NCBI GenBank assembly: GCA_038087015.1
Contig: JASBNA010000094.1
Coordinates: 1-64,000, forward strand
Direction: 5' to 3'
DNA length: 64,000 nucleotides
Origin: Cerrena zonata
Lineage: Eukaryota; Basidiomycota; Agaricomycetes; Polyporales; Cerrenaceae
This document shows, in pieces, positions 32,424 through 44,184 of the stretch. The translations under genes and the position numbers were made by a program. Under the pieces are notes generated by a model that saw only the letters and a list, made by a program, of their open reading frames with translations, was not told where the DNA came from and made no database searches. Each line of letters begins with the position of its first letter. Positions within the stretch are counted from its first letter, which is position 1.

Positions 32424-35400
32424 TTATGAGAAGAAGTATAGCGAGTTCTTCACTCTGTCGACATCGAAGACACCCTTCTTCGGTACTGGTGGTAAGAGCT
32501 CTGTCATTTCAATGAACTTATCATCGAGGAGCGAAGGTTTAGGAGCTTTCTTTTTCGCGGAGGGTTCTTCATCCTCTTCAAGGTTGGCTTCCATGTCTAA
32601 CTCGGCTTCGATTTCAGCTGAGGTGCTCTTGGATTTCTCCAACAGTTTCTCGACGTCTGTCGCAGCTAGCTCTTGACATCCTTTCCTTCTTCCACCTTGT
32701 GGATCTTCGCGTTCTTTGGGAGTTTGCTGATAACCCCACTAACTGACGCGAGAGACACTTTGTATCCTTTGTAACGTTCTCGGAACTCGTCTGATAGTCG
32801 TTGCAGGACGTTGGAAGAGTGTAAACCGATAAACGTCTCTCGGATGATGACAGACATCTCGTCAACCGCAGCTGCATGCGTCCAATAGGAATCGTGAACC
32901 GAAGCGAAGGTGATGTTTCGTGTCTGACATTACAAGTTAATTAAGGGAACATGCAGAGTAAAAAGAAATGAAGACATACCCTACACTCAAGTGCGGTCAA
33001 CATCATGTGAGTCGCATCCAAGCTGTGGACGAAGTTGGGCGGGAATGCAGTGGCCTGTTTCATCGAGTTGACTGCAGCAGGCGAGTTAGGGTCGGAAAGG
33101 TAGACACTCTGGAGAGAAGTCATGATCTGTTTCCTCTTTTCCTGTCTGTACGGTTGAACAATGGGAAGTCCGAGCGGTGTTGTCCAGATCACACTCGTCA
33201 TCTGTTCTTTCCTGATACGAGAGAAAAGCGTTTGGCTAGCCGCTTTCATGCGTCTGTCTTTGGGTTTGACAGGTGGGGCAGTGATAACAGCGAGACGTTC
33301 CGGGGGAATAGATTTGGCGACAAGTTTCGCGCAAGTGTTGAGCCAGGTTTGAATCTCCTTGGCGGAGGAGAATAAGTCACCGATACAAGCCAAGGTCTGC
33401 CCTAGATCTTTAGATTCCGAAAGGAGAAAAATAGATAGATACATACCACTTTAGCAAGATACGACGCAGCATTCCAACACTCCTCAATAGGGACATCCTT
33501 GCGATCTTTCAGCTGCCTCTCGATCTGTTCACGAGCACCAATGAACGTGACACCATAGACAGTCGTCATGACCTATAAAAAGAAGCGCGACTTAGCAACG
33601 GCTATTCATATGAGGAAGGTGAAACCGACCGTTTGCTTCACAACTTTACGAGCGATCTTCCCTGAAAGTAATGTGGCGTAGTGGTCACCCTTCTCCACGT
33701 CCTTGGCGATTTGCTCTTCAACCATGTTCGCGACGTAGGTGTAGACATCCGAAGGTTTATCCGTAACGTCCAAATTGACTTGTCGAGCACCCTGATCGTC
33801 ACCACCGAGAGCAGCATAATGCTGCAAACCGTTACACGTACCATCCTGATGAACAGGAAGGTTCGACTCGTAAGCATGAGGGTCAGGAGATTGTAAGGCA
33901 TTGCGAAGTTCGATACACGCAGCAAGACACTGCCAAGCGTCATCAGCACGGGTCCACCATTGTCCACCTTCAAGAGGTTTCTCGGCACTGTCGAAAATCT
34001 CCGGGAGGTGGTGATCAACGAAAGCCACTCGATCGTCGAAGCTAGCTTTGTCGAAACCATACAAATTGGACAAAGTGAATTTTCAACCACCGGAGACCAC
34101 GCTCGCCAAGGGGTTTCGATTCGCCGAATTTGAGGAGACCACGACTAAGATCGTCACCGATGTGATTCAAATGGGGAGGAAGGGGATATGCACGACCACG
34201 GAAATCAACGTTATGAGGGAAGTAGAATGTATCACCCAAGAACTACATAGGTGATGCGTTAGGAACCCAACCAGATATGTTTGAACGTCATTTGGGAAAC
34301 GTACCGTCCTAGCAATTTCAACCTTGTAATTGACATTGCATCGTTCTGAATGGTTATTCGCCTTATCGTTCTGATAGGCCTTCATCCTAGTAAGATAAAC
34401 AGCCTTCGCTTTGGGGTCGAAGTCTGAGTTCTCTGGTTTCACTGGTTCCGTCCTGTCGAATACTGCTGGAGGGACCTTATGGAATCGTTCGCCAGAGTTC
34501 CAAACCTTCAAAACAACCTCGAATACGTCTCGGTTGATTTGCCATGGGGTGGTTCCCAGAACGTCGAGAGCTGCATAAACAAGTTCCACATTGCCAAGAT
34601 TCGAGGCTTGGCGAAGATAGATCTGTTGCTCTGTGGATTCCTTGTAACGCATCACCGAGACTAGATTTAGGAGTTAACATTGTGACCGAAGATTTATGGC
34701 GGCATAACGTACCTTTGTTATACAAATAACCACCCTCATTGTGGCCTAGCCAAGGTTTCGGTTTCACCAACATCGGTAGATGACGCGGGTGCAAAGTCTC
34801 CCGAACCGAATCCTTAGCAATTCGTTCAACAACCATATTGTTCAGTGTGATGACACCAAGCTTTCTACCGCGTTGGTACTCATACGAGTGCACAAACGCA
34901 GGCTGGTCTTCTGAACTGCAATAGCTCTAACGTCAAACCAAGCCTTCCGTATGAGTGAATAAACATTACTTACACCATATCCCCCGTTCGCTTGTCCACA
35001 GCAGTTCGAGTAACGGTAGCAATATCCATAAGTGCATCGACCAAGAACGCTCCAACCTTGACACGAATAACTTGCGACCATTCTGATGTCCATTCTTCCG
35101 CGTCCTCCATGTACCTCGCCGCTGCTACCCGACGCGCATGCAAATCCCGGTAACCTAGACGTGAAAAGTAGCCATGTTCGCCGCCCCGTGCTGTGTTGGA
35201 AGGTATCGAGATGTTATTCTTCTTGCACATTTCAGCCTTGTACTCGATCTCAACGGCTTTCCCTACAGGAAAGTAGCGCACGAGCAATCTTGATCCCTCG
35301 GGATTCGCGACTGCTACTGATCTGGTTCATGAGCTCGAGAATGGTGATGAGAGACAGTTTTTCCGGCTTCAGAAGAGTGAGGAAAGGCGACAGACGAGTG

Positions 35401-36748
35401 TGCTGTTTCTCGGTGCTAAACTTTTGCTCGTCTTGGACCAGCATGTCCGTTTCAGCTCTAATACGTTCCTTGAGCTTCTGGTGCCAGTCCCACATCCATT
35501 TCCGCAGATCGTTGTTGCCGAGTCCTTTACTCGCCAGACCTATCTCGTCAAATAACTCCGCCTGGTGCTTGAGCCTCTCCACAGCAACATCGTACACCGA
35601 CTCCTCTAGAAGTTTCTGCCGAGCGGCGACGTCCTCGGGGAGCACTCGTCGGGCGAGGACTACTTGCGCAAGGTGCTTTCGAAGGTTTTCCAAATTGAAT
35701 GGCACCTCGTGATCAACTTGAGGCAATACTTCCGGTACGTCGATGTCGGTTACGGACCCATCTGCAGCGTGAATGGCACGTACTTCGTCTTGTTTCTGTG
35801 TCCCATTGTGAGTGAGTCAGAAATAAACAATAACAGCCACTGCTTACTTTTGGTCGCATGACTGGTGTCGCCTCGGGAACCTCATCCAGAGCGTCAGGTA
35901 TTTGCGTGCCAAAGACCTCAGCCATTCCCAGCTCGTTCACCACCTTTGACAAGTTCATGTCCACCGCAGCTTTCGAAAGATGTTTGATGGCTTCTGTTGC
36001 TTCGTCTGAAGTCTTGATAGCACGATCGGAGACGACTAGGGATGCAGGGATTTGACGGTCGATCATGGCACGAAGTAATTGTATAGGTGTAGGCATGTCG
36101 ACGGTGCTTGGAAGCAGTTGCTGGGAAGGGGTTGAAGCGAACCCAAGCACGAAGCATAATAGCGTACGTGTTGGCTGTCGGATTCACCTTGTCCCTTCCC
36201 GTCTCCATCACTTCGTACAGCGCACAAGCATCTTCCACCCAATGAGACCTCCTCTCCGGTTGTTTTGTGGCTGCCATTTCGATGTAAGCATCCAGCATGG
36301 CATTGTAGAGACCGACTTGTAGTGACGAATCGCCCTTGTGCGTCCGGCGTAGTCGTTCGAAAACGGTGCGAGCGCGAGGTACGTCATGAAGATCATGTAC
36401 ACAAGCCTCAACTATAGAGATGGTATTTTGCACGGTAGTGTCTGGAAAGATCATGGTAGAGTTGTCTTCGCTGTCCACAGGCAGAGGCGTTGGGAGAATC
36501 GTCAAGTCCTGGTGTTCATGCAAGAATCCAGTCATCTCTTTTGTTTTTGACAACTCCCGAGAGAGAGACGGCGGTAGATAGGGTAGGGGTGCGTCGGACC
36601 CTAGATGAGAGCTTGCTGGCATAGCTTGTGCATGTGCACTTTTAGTTGGTGTTGTGTATAGTCGATATGGTCTAGGAAGGCTTTGTCTTGAGTACGACAG
36701 CAAAGTCGTCTCAAACTTGTGAGCACTCCGTCTCGCAAGAGGAATCAT
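32424..36748 (-). CDS. RPO41: Mitochondrial DNA-directed RNA polymerase, with apparent frame breaks
   Basis: A phage-type single-subunit RNA polymerase of roughly 1,250 residues reads through nine or so exons. The N-terminal extension from ATG 36748 has PPR-like helices ([12 protein letters not shown]). Polymerase landmarks follow in order: [53 protein letters not shown] (palm), [17 protein letters not shown] (fingers, split by an intron at 33654-33572), [18 protein letters not shown] and [12 protein letters not shown] (the HDS motif). The C-terminus ends KNSLYFFS, as these enzymes do. Four places need a one-base change to keep the frame: near 36128-36131, 35266, 34072-34074 and 32671-32674. 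Each lies in a small run or dinucleotide and none has intron-sized splice sites. Either the copy is decaying or the assembly has indel errors. The enzyme transcribes mitochondrial DNA. Confidence 0.88.
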
Positions 36749-38664
36749 TTGGCAAGTCCTGAGGCTACCAAAGAAAATGTAGACAAGGAACCCAAGTAGC
36801 CCAGAATAAACAGAGGCCGCACTCGATATGAATGAGTGACAAAACGGAGTTTAAGGTAAGAAAGTAAGAAAATTGAAGCAAGGATCAATGTGGCTGTGCT
36901 TTCTACATTCACTCCAATCTGGAATCGTGTGGCTGTGCATACAGTCGAAATTAAAATAACTTTGAACATATAGGCATATGATATTACTGACAGATAAGTT
37001 CAAGATTCTGTATTGCATTCAGTATGACGTTAAACGTATGTAGGTATGACTGTATTTTTTCGCATGAGAACTGTGTCTAACAATTGGAATGCATCGTTAC
37101 GCCCAGACCTACAGCCTTGCGGCTACGCAGGCCTAAGGGAAATATATCGACCTAGGGCTCAACCATGCTAAGCAAAATACACCTTTGCTCATATTGTATT
37201 CGACCAAGTCTCGTACTATATTCTCTGAGGCTTTCGAGTCCGGTACGCTATGCTAGGTACTTCACATTTTTCTGCACACGGACTAAGGTTGCATGCTCAG
37301 AGAGATGCGAATAACACAAATGGACCGCTAGGTTCTCCATGTTCTAAGACTGTTCCAGACCTACGAAATGAAGGGTCTAAACCCAGCGACCAATGATGGA
37401 GTCATAACTCGAGGAGGCCTGAATTGACGGCAATCATCCGATATCCCAGCTGTTCACTTTGCGACCCCGGTAGTAGTATGAGAGTCAGGATACTCTACTT
37501 ACCTAGTGTCCAATATATCCTCGATATAAGGCGACCGTGATTTTGTGTAAAGATCAACAACGAGCAGATCGCTGAACTTCCACCTTAGAGGACGAGCACA
37601 CCCAATTCCTACACAGTCGATTCATACTGTGGTCGTCTGAGGGATTGCTGAACCCGTCGGACCCAATAGAAAGACCCGTGCGGTATGTCGAGTTGTTGGG
37701 TGTCCAGGAGCGTCGTTTCCCAGTAGAGGAGGTAGCGTGCGGCGCGTATGTTATAACGGTGCTATACCACATGTTTACCTGTCAGAGATGTCTATGTGGA
37801 TGGCAAACACTGTTCCTATACGAGCTGCCTGCGACAATGAGGTTAATTTAGCGATTTGTATTGTAGAGATATAGAACAACATACCATTCACATCAGACTG
37901 TTACCGTTCGTACGGTCTGCTTGTTTCGTCGTCCTTTATTTCTTCGATTACGAAGCCCTGGAGCCGCGGACGATTCGATGTTATTCGGTGTACGTGAAGA
38001 TTAGAGCAGCGAGATGGCAACGGTGTGGTGGAATCGGCGGAGGCTATCGAGTACTCTTTGAGGGATCAAGGGGCTATCTGCTTTGGTGGTAATCATTCTA
38101 GTGGCCAGGGAGTTGGGCAGGAGCTAAACATATCGCTTTTGCAGCCGGATGTGCTTGGCAGGGTGGACTGAGAGGTTACGTCGTATAGTTTGGTCAGGGA
38201 AACAATAGAAGGGACCAAATGACCGAAGACACCTTTAGACGTGAGGCTACCTGGTGTCGAGGATACATGCTCATCAGCAAAGCTACATACGAACTTTTCG
38301 AACTTTTCGAGCTTGTGCAAGCTCGATAAGTATATTTTCTGCAAGAATATATCTACTTATGACATGGGGTCTAATCCTTGTACAAGGACTAATACTTATA
38401 CTTGTCGCTTCTTGTTCATCAACAAAACAATACAATATTTTTGGGACACTGTAATGGGCTTGTTCATTCGCAAGGAGATGTTCATGGGCAGAAACTAATA
38501 TTGAAAGTATACTCTAATAACAAAGCATAACTACGTGATATCAAAAGTCTAGTTGCCACAAGCTCTAATTATAGCATTCGCATAAAACAAAGATATTGTG
38601 CCGGAGGATGTAACAAGAGTAACGCAATTGAAGGAAATACGGGACCTGGGTCACCTGTGCAAGC
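36749..38664. other. Intergenic, about 1.9 kb
   Basis: No gene with coding character on either strand. Short inverted repeats occur near 38290-38395, for example GAGCTTGTGCAAGCTC and TCCTTGTACAAGGA, and AACTTTTCG is repeated in tandem at 38291-38310. The rest is unremarkable. Confidence 0.4.
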
Positions 38665-40659
38665 CTAGACATCAGTTTCATCACTAATTATGGCACGTTG
38701 ACGTTGGCGTGGGTGATCCGTCTCGTTATCGGGGCCACCGGATTCTATTGCTTTACCTCGGCCTTTGACAAACTGGGTGGAAAGAGCATAGATCTCCTCC
38801 CATGTCTTGTTATCCAATGCACAGATGTCAGAGATCATCTCGTCGCATGCGTTGCTCCAGCTTGCCGCAGAGAAGACGAGGGGGTTATCGTCACGCCTGC
38901 CATCAGAGACCGCGAGCGTACCGGTTTCATACTTGAGGAGGGCACGTTCAACCTGTATTCTGAGTGAGAATCAAGTCGGAACAATGTAAGATGGTGAAAT
39001 ACCGCAATGGCAGCAATTCCGAGAGCGCCAATAGCTGGGTAGGGTGAATCACGAATCGTTCCTTCGATAGCATTGAGATGGAATGCGAATGTCTTGAGGA
39101 CGAAGTCGGAACGGAAGCAACCTCGGCGAACCTAATTCTGATCAGAATCAGTTGATACATGTGATTGGGGGCAGACAAACCGGTGTTATTTGTTGATACA
39201 GATAGTCGCATGTCGATCCAACTCCCAACCCTTCTATGTACTCGGCACGGGCTTCGGGGGTTTCGAGACCAGGTGTGCCGTCAAGAAATTCGGTCACATT
39301 GTCTTGTGCGGTTGCAGAACATTTGTTCCGCCACTCACAACAGCGCTGCGAAAGCTGATAGGAGATAAAATAATCAAATAATTTTATACGGAAAGAGATA
39401 ATTGTACTTACCACCTTAAATATCATCGAGCCTATAGTGATCTCATGTGCCAGACCGGGAAAGCAGACTCTAAAGGCCTTAGCAATACTTTTGAGGACAT
39501 CAGCATCAGTCGGAAAAAAGGGTGCATGATGTTCGCCGAGAATGTCGATACAGGTGGGAATGAAGTACTTGGTCCATATTGTGATGTCAATATCAGCGGG
39601 AAGGTTTGCCATGGTCACCGACTGACATCCATTGGGGCGGCGTGGAGCTCGAGTTGTAGTGGCAGTGTTAGAAGGTGCGGACTTGTACTTGACAACTGCT
39701 AAAGGCTAAAGGTAGATTGTGTCAGTTAGATCCGTCTGTGCCAGTGGGAAGGTGGTTACTCATACCTTAGCCGACTTCACAACCTGACCAGCAGGTACTC
39801 CGTTTCGAGGAGCAGCGTTTCCTTCGGCGGTGTCGTCATTGTCGTCGTCTTCATCGAATCCACCATAGGTAGGGGCTGCAGGGTCCTGGGCTTCAACACC
39901 AGGCTCGAGTTTAATAGTACGAGAAGTCGAGCGTGAACTTTCCCATCCTTCACGGAAGCCATGTTGGGAATTTGCTTTTGCTTTCTTTGATCGACTTGTT
40001 GAGTCAGAGGTCAGTATCAGAGAGTGTAGCGTGCTGACTAATTACTTACACCTCGGAAAGAACAACAGATGCAGGAAGCGCGCGTTTTTTACCCACCGCT
40101 GCTGCAGCCATCTCTACAAACTCGATGTCTGATGAGGCAGAGTCTGCATCGAGGGCAACTACATCTCGTGCGAGACGATCCTCAATGTCGGTACGCCTAA
40201 CCTTTTGTGTGGCACGTTTCTTAGGCTGAGCAGTCTCTAAAAACGTTTTAAATATGAATATTATATTCAGAGATCAAGACGATAATACGTACCAGTGCTC
40301 TTGAGTGGTCCTAGAGGTAGCTTCATCATTACCGCCTCTACAGGCTTCTCTTCGATAGGAAATAAAGTAAGTCTTAGTCGCAAATCTGCTATGTTTAGAA
40401 ACTGGTACTCACGACGCGAAGCTAAGACCTCATCTTGAGCAGCTTTTTTGGCGGCCTTCACCTCCTGTTGTTGGACTACTGTCAGCCGATCTATCTTGGC
40501 AGCCTTCGTAAGGATCTGCTGTTTTTTCTTGAAGGTAAGATCTGCCTTCTCTGCGTCGACTTCGGCTTGAGGTCGTCGTTTCTGTGTGCTATCAATCACA
40601 ATCTGACCAGGGTGCTTATTAGCATTTTGAGCACGGGTACCGTGGCGAGAGGTGGCCAT
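38665..40659 (-). CDS. DUF6532-like nuclear-type protein
   Basis: A multi-exon gene starts at ATG 40659 (MATSRHGTRAQNANKHPGQ) and ends at 38665. The N-terminal third is charged and coiled-coil-like (KKKQQILTKAAKID). A middle exon has a low-complexity acidic part (EFVEMAAAAVGKKRALP). The C-terminal half carries blocks typical of DUF6532, a family largely confined to mushroom-forming fungi: WTKYFIPTCIDILGEHHAPF near 39580, QRCCEWRNKCSATAQDNV near 39340, TPEARAEYIEGLG, and GCFRSDFVLKTFAFHLNAIE followed by SPYPAIGALGIAAIAV near 39110-39000. The last exon includes ASWSNACDEMISDICALD. Exon borders at the left and in the centre were not all fixed. Function is unknown. Confidence 0.65.
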
Positions 40660-41968
40660 CTAGACAAGTCCTGAGGAGTGAAGGAAGCGGAGACGAGTTT
40701 TGAGGAGCAAAGAATGCGGAAACAAAAGAAGATGTGTTCTGCTTCCTCAAAGGCAAGTACGACCGTCTTAAATGTCTTATTGCGGGCCCCGTTAACAGGC
40801 CTCGTCTGCCCGGTTTTTGTCTGGTCCGCAACTCCCCACTCTCTAATCGTATTCCCTACCGTAGGCGAAAAAATGCGGTGCAAAATATGCAACACCCGTC
40901 CGTACCTAGGTGCTCAATGCAGCAGGACCCGGCGAGACTGTCATCGTGGTAGTCAGGGTACGTACGGCTCCACTTTCTGTATCGCTGCACCATTCTCAAC
41001 CATTCTCTCTGTGCTTTCCCTCCCTAAACCCCCAACCTCACTCTCTATGCCTCAACATCGAAAATCGTTCAATTATACACAGCTACCATGTCCTCATTGC
41101 AACAGGACATGTCGAACATCATCTGGTCTTTCACAGCACATCAAATGTGCCCATGCTCATCTAGTAGACCGACACCATGACTCTCCAGGCTCTTCTCCAT
41201 CTCCATCTCCATCTCCTCCTCTGAGTCATGCACCGAGTCCTGAAGAACTGCATAACGACCTCTTTCCGGAGGTAGACCTTACTCCCATTGAAGATGTTGA
41301 TAAACTGCGCGGACCTGGAAAACGAGAATATCACCCCACCATGACAGGTATTTTGTTTTTTACTCCAATTTCACGACTATCAACTTATCTGTGATTATAA
41401 GGCAAACCTTGTGACTCTGACGGAACGCACCTTCCTCCCAATGTTCCTCCGCCGCCATTGTCTCAGCGCGCCAATAATGATTGGACTCCATATCGTTCAC
41501 GCCTGGAGTTTGAGACCGCAGACTTCCTCTTCAAGAAAACACAGATGTCTGCGGGTGATATTGACACCCTCATGATGCTCTGGTCATCATCACTCCTCGA
41601 ATCCAATCATTCCCCTCCATTTGCGAACACGAGCGACCTTCACAATGTTATAGATGCTACTACGCTTGGCGATGCCCCCTGGAACTCCTTCTCAGTATGC
41701 TATAATGGCGCTATACCTTCGCAAAATCCACCACCATGGATGACCGTCGATTATGAGGTGTTCTACCGTGACCCTCATGTAATCATTCAAAACCTTTTCT
41801 CGAACCCTGATCTTGACGGTGAAATGGATTATGTCCCCTATCGGGAATTCAGTGTTGGTGGTGATCGGAGATATAAAGACTTTATGTCTGGTAATTGGTC
41901 TTGGAGGCATGCCGTACGTCTTCGATTTCGGTATCTCCCCCTAATTAACTTTGAATTTAATCACACCT

Positions 41969-43746
41969 TTCAGTCAATATATTACGGTAATACAGTACCA
42001 GATGCGGCGCCGACGTTGCTACATGATCGCGCCAGATGGCCCAGCTGCCTTTCACCGAAAATGCGGTAAGAGAGGGTGAGATGGTCCATCTGAAGTTGCG
42101 GGAGGTAGGGGAGAGGTAGTTGAGATGGGGCATCTGTCACGGCGGAGTGATACCCAGGGATGGGTCATCTAGTGCGGGGGAGGGAGGAGGATGGTGGTTC
42201 AGTGCGGGATGGACCATCTGGGATATTGGTGAGGATAAGCAGATCATGGGAGATGGGCCATCTGGAGGGGTGGGAGGGATGATGAGATAGTGTGAGATGG
42301 CCTATCTGGAGGGGGGGATGGGTGTGGGGGGTATTTGGGGGTAAAAAATAAAAATGTTTGTATTAATGTAGTGATAGTAGGTTGGTGTATGGGGGTGTGT
42401 AGGGAGGGTAACTAAAGTGAATAATAATATATTTTTGAAAAACACTCTAAACAAGGTTCTGATGTGATATAAAGCCCAGAAAACCAATTTCTAGTCAGGG
42501 GGGATTGAGGAGAGGGTCAGCTAGAATGGGCTAGAGTGCAATTCAGAGCTTGTATCATATATCGCTGGAAAGCTATGAATGAGTAGATCCCGGAAGTGGT
42601 CACTTTGAGGCGATCGGATAGGAATTGCGATTTCCGCACTTTCGTACATCTCAAGAATATGAAAATGCACATTTTCGAAAAGGTGGAAAGTAGGTGTACT
42701 ATAGTGTATATAGGGTAGGAAAACATAGTATATCTCAGTAGATACCCCTCTAATGCATTGCAATCATTGTAAAAAGTGAGTTTTCTCTATAGTGCGGAGA
42801 TGAAATATCTGAATTATGCGGAAACTGAAAGTGCGGCAGTGCACCCAGCTGGATCTCCGCAATCAGCTTGAAAGTGCGGATCCAACGATATGCTATATTC
42901 ACCCAATATCAATCTCTAGCACTCAATATATTAGGTTTAAGTTTGTCCGCATTTTCGAGTATTTCGCAGATTGCGCCTGTAGTTCTTGGGTTGAATGCGC
43001 CGCAAAAACGGTTCCAGAGTCTACTCCGAAATGCGCATCTGGTGATATGCAGAAATTGTATTTCGCGCTATATTTCACCTATCAACTTTCCCAGATGGCT
43101 TTTGGGTGCAAAAGCACTTGTTATTGAAATTGCGCACTCTATTTTCATCGTATCTGCGCCGCATAGATATATTTGAGATCTCCTCATGAATCCGTATCCA
43201 ATGGTGTATAGCACTTATTATTCGCGCAAGGATGCAACAATAGCATTTTAGGTCTACCTGCTGAGTGCGGAAACCGTAATTTGCAGATTGCGCACCGAGT
43301 AACGGCGCGATTGACTGCGCGCAAGAAGTTCTGGAATCTGCTCCGAAATGCGAGTTGAATGGTCTGTGGCACTTAATATTTGTGTAGAGATACACTTGTT
43401 GAAGTTCAGAAACAGCTTTTTAGGTGTGGAAATAGTAATTTACAGATTGTATACTAAGGAGCGGCGCGATCTGCATCGCGCAGTTAGCATTGGATTCTCC
43501 TGGGAAATGCGAATCTGACGGTATATAGATCGTGTCCCACACTTAACTCTGTGAGTATAAATTCAAGAAATCGACTTTCAGTGCGGCAATGGTAAATCAC
43601 ATATTGCGCACGCAGTTTAAATGCTATGAGCATGGAGGAGGTAGCGTTGGGCTCTCCTGAACAATGTGAATCGAACGATGTATAGCACTTGTCAACTCTA
43701 TTTTATATTCCAAATGCTATATGGGCTCCCAACACCTCAATCTCTT
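41969..43746 (+). repeat. Left arm of palindrome
   Basis: 1,778 bases, mirrored by 44185-45962. The word GTGCGG recurs many times across the arm. Short frames in the arm are mirrored and have no domain. Confidence 0.85.
42035..42307 (+). repeat. Seven-copy periodic 12-base palindromic word, left
   Basis: Variants of GATGGNCCATCT begin at about 42035, 42080, 42124, 42159, 42208, 42252 and 42296. Examples are GATGGTCCATCT, GATGGACCATCT, GATGGGCCATCT and GATGGCCTATCT. Spacings are 45, 44, 35, 49, 44 and 44 bases. Confidence 0.8.
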
Positions 43747-44184
43747 GTCAACAAGGTAAAACACCATATATCAATAGAAGCCTTTTGACTGAGCCAAAAT
43801 ATACTCATTTTGACATTGAAATGTCTTGGTACAAGTCTCAAACTATATGTTTATCTATAGGAGTTTAGTTTTCTAAACACTACTGTGAATGCAGCTTTGT
43901 AGTATATTCTAATCTATGAACTGGGGGTAAGATACTATACTTAGAAGGATCACTTGTGTAGGATGGTAGCATAATAAGTGAAGAGAATGAGAAGATACAA
44001 CACATCTATTTGTTTTATTCTCCCTTACCTACTCAATGGTATTTTTCTGCAATCCACTTAGTATTTTTGAACTAAATATATGCACTTCCTGATATGAATA
44101 CATCTGTATATCTCAGAGGCTTCTACACTAATATCATATGCAATACAACTTATGGGTAACACATGAACTGGTGTGTATGCAATA
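43747..44184. other. Spacer of palindrome
   Basis: 438 bases of AT-rich unique sequence between the arms, with no open frame of note. Confidence 0.8.

Noticed and set aside
32660..32680. Programmed frameshift in RPO41
   Set aside because: The site is not a slippery heptamer and three other breaks of different direction occur in the same gene, so indels or assembly errors are simpler.
36103..36169. Micro-introns to explain the first RPO41 frame break
   Set aside because: A 22-base GT-AG intron is too short, and the 47-base one starting GTACGC gives the wrong frame and removes conserved residues.
40678..41046. Longer N-terminal start for the Plavaka protein
   Set aside because: The frame is open upstream, but the sequence before MPQHRKSFN has no Plavaka character and would overlap the presumed promoter of the DUF6532 gene.
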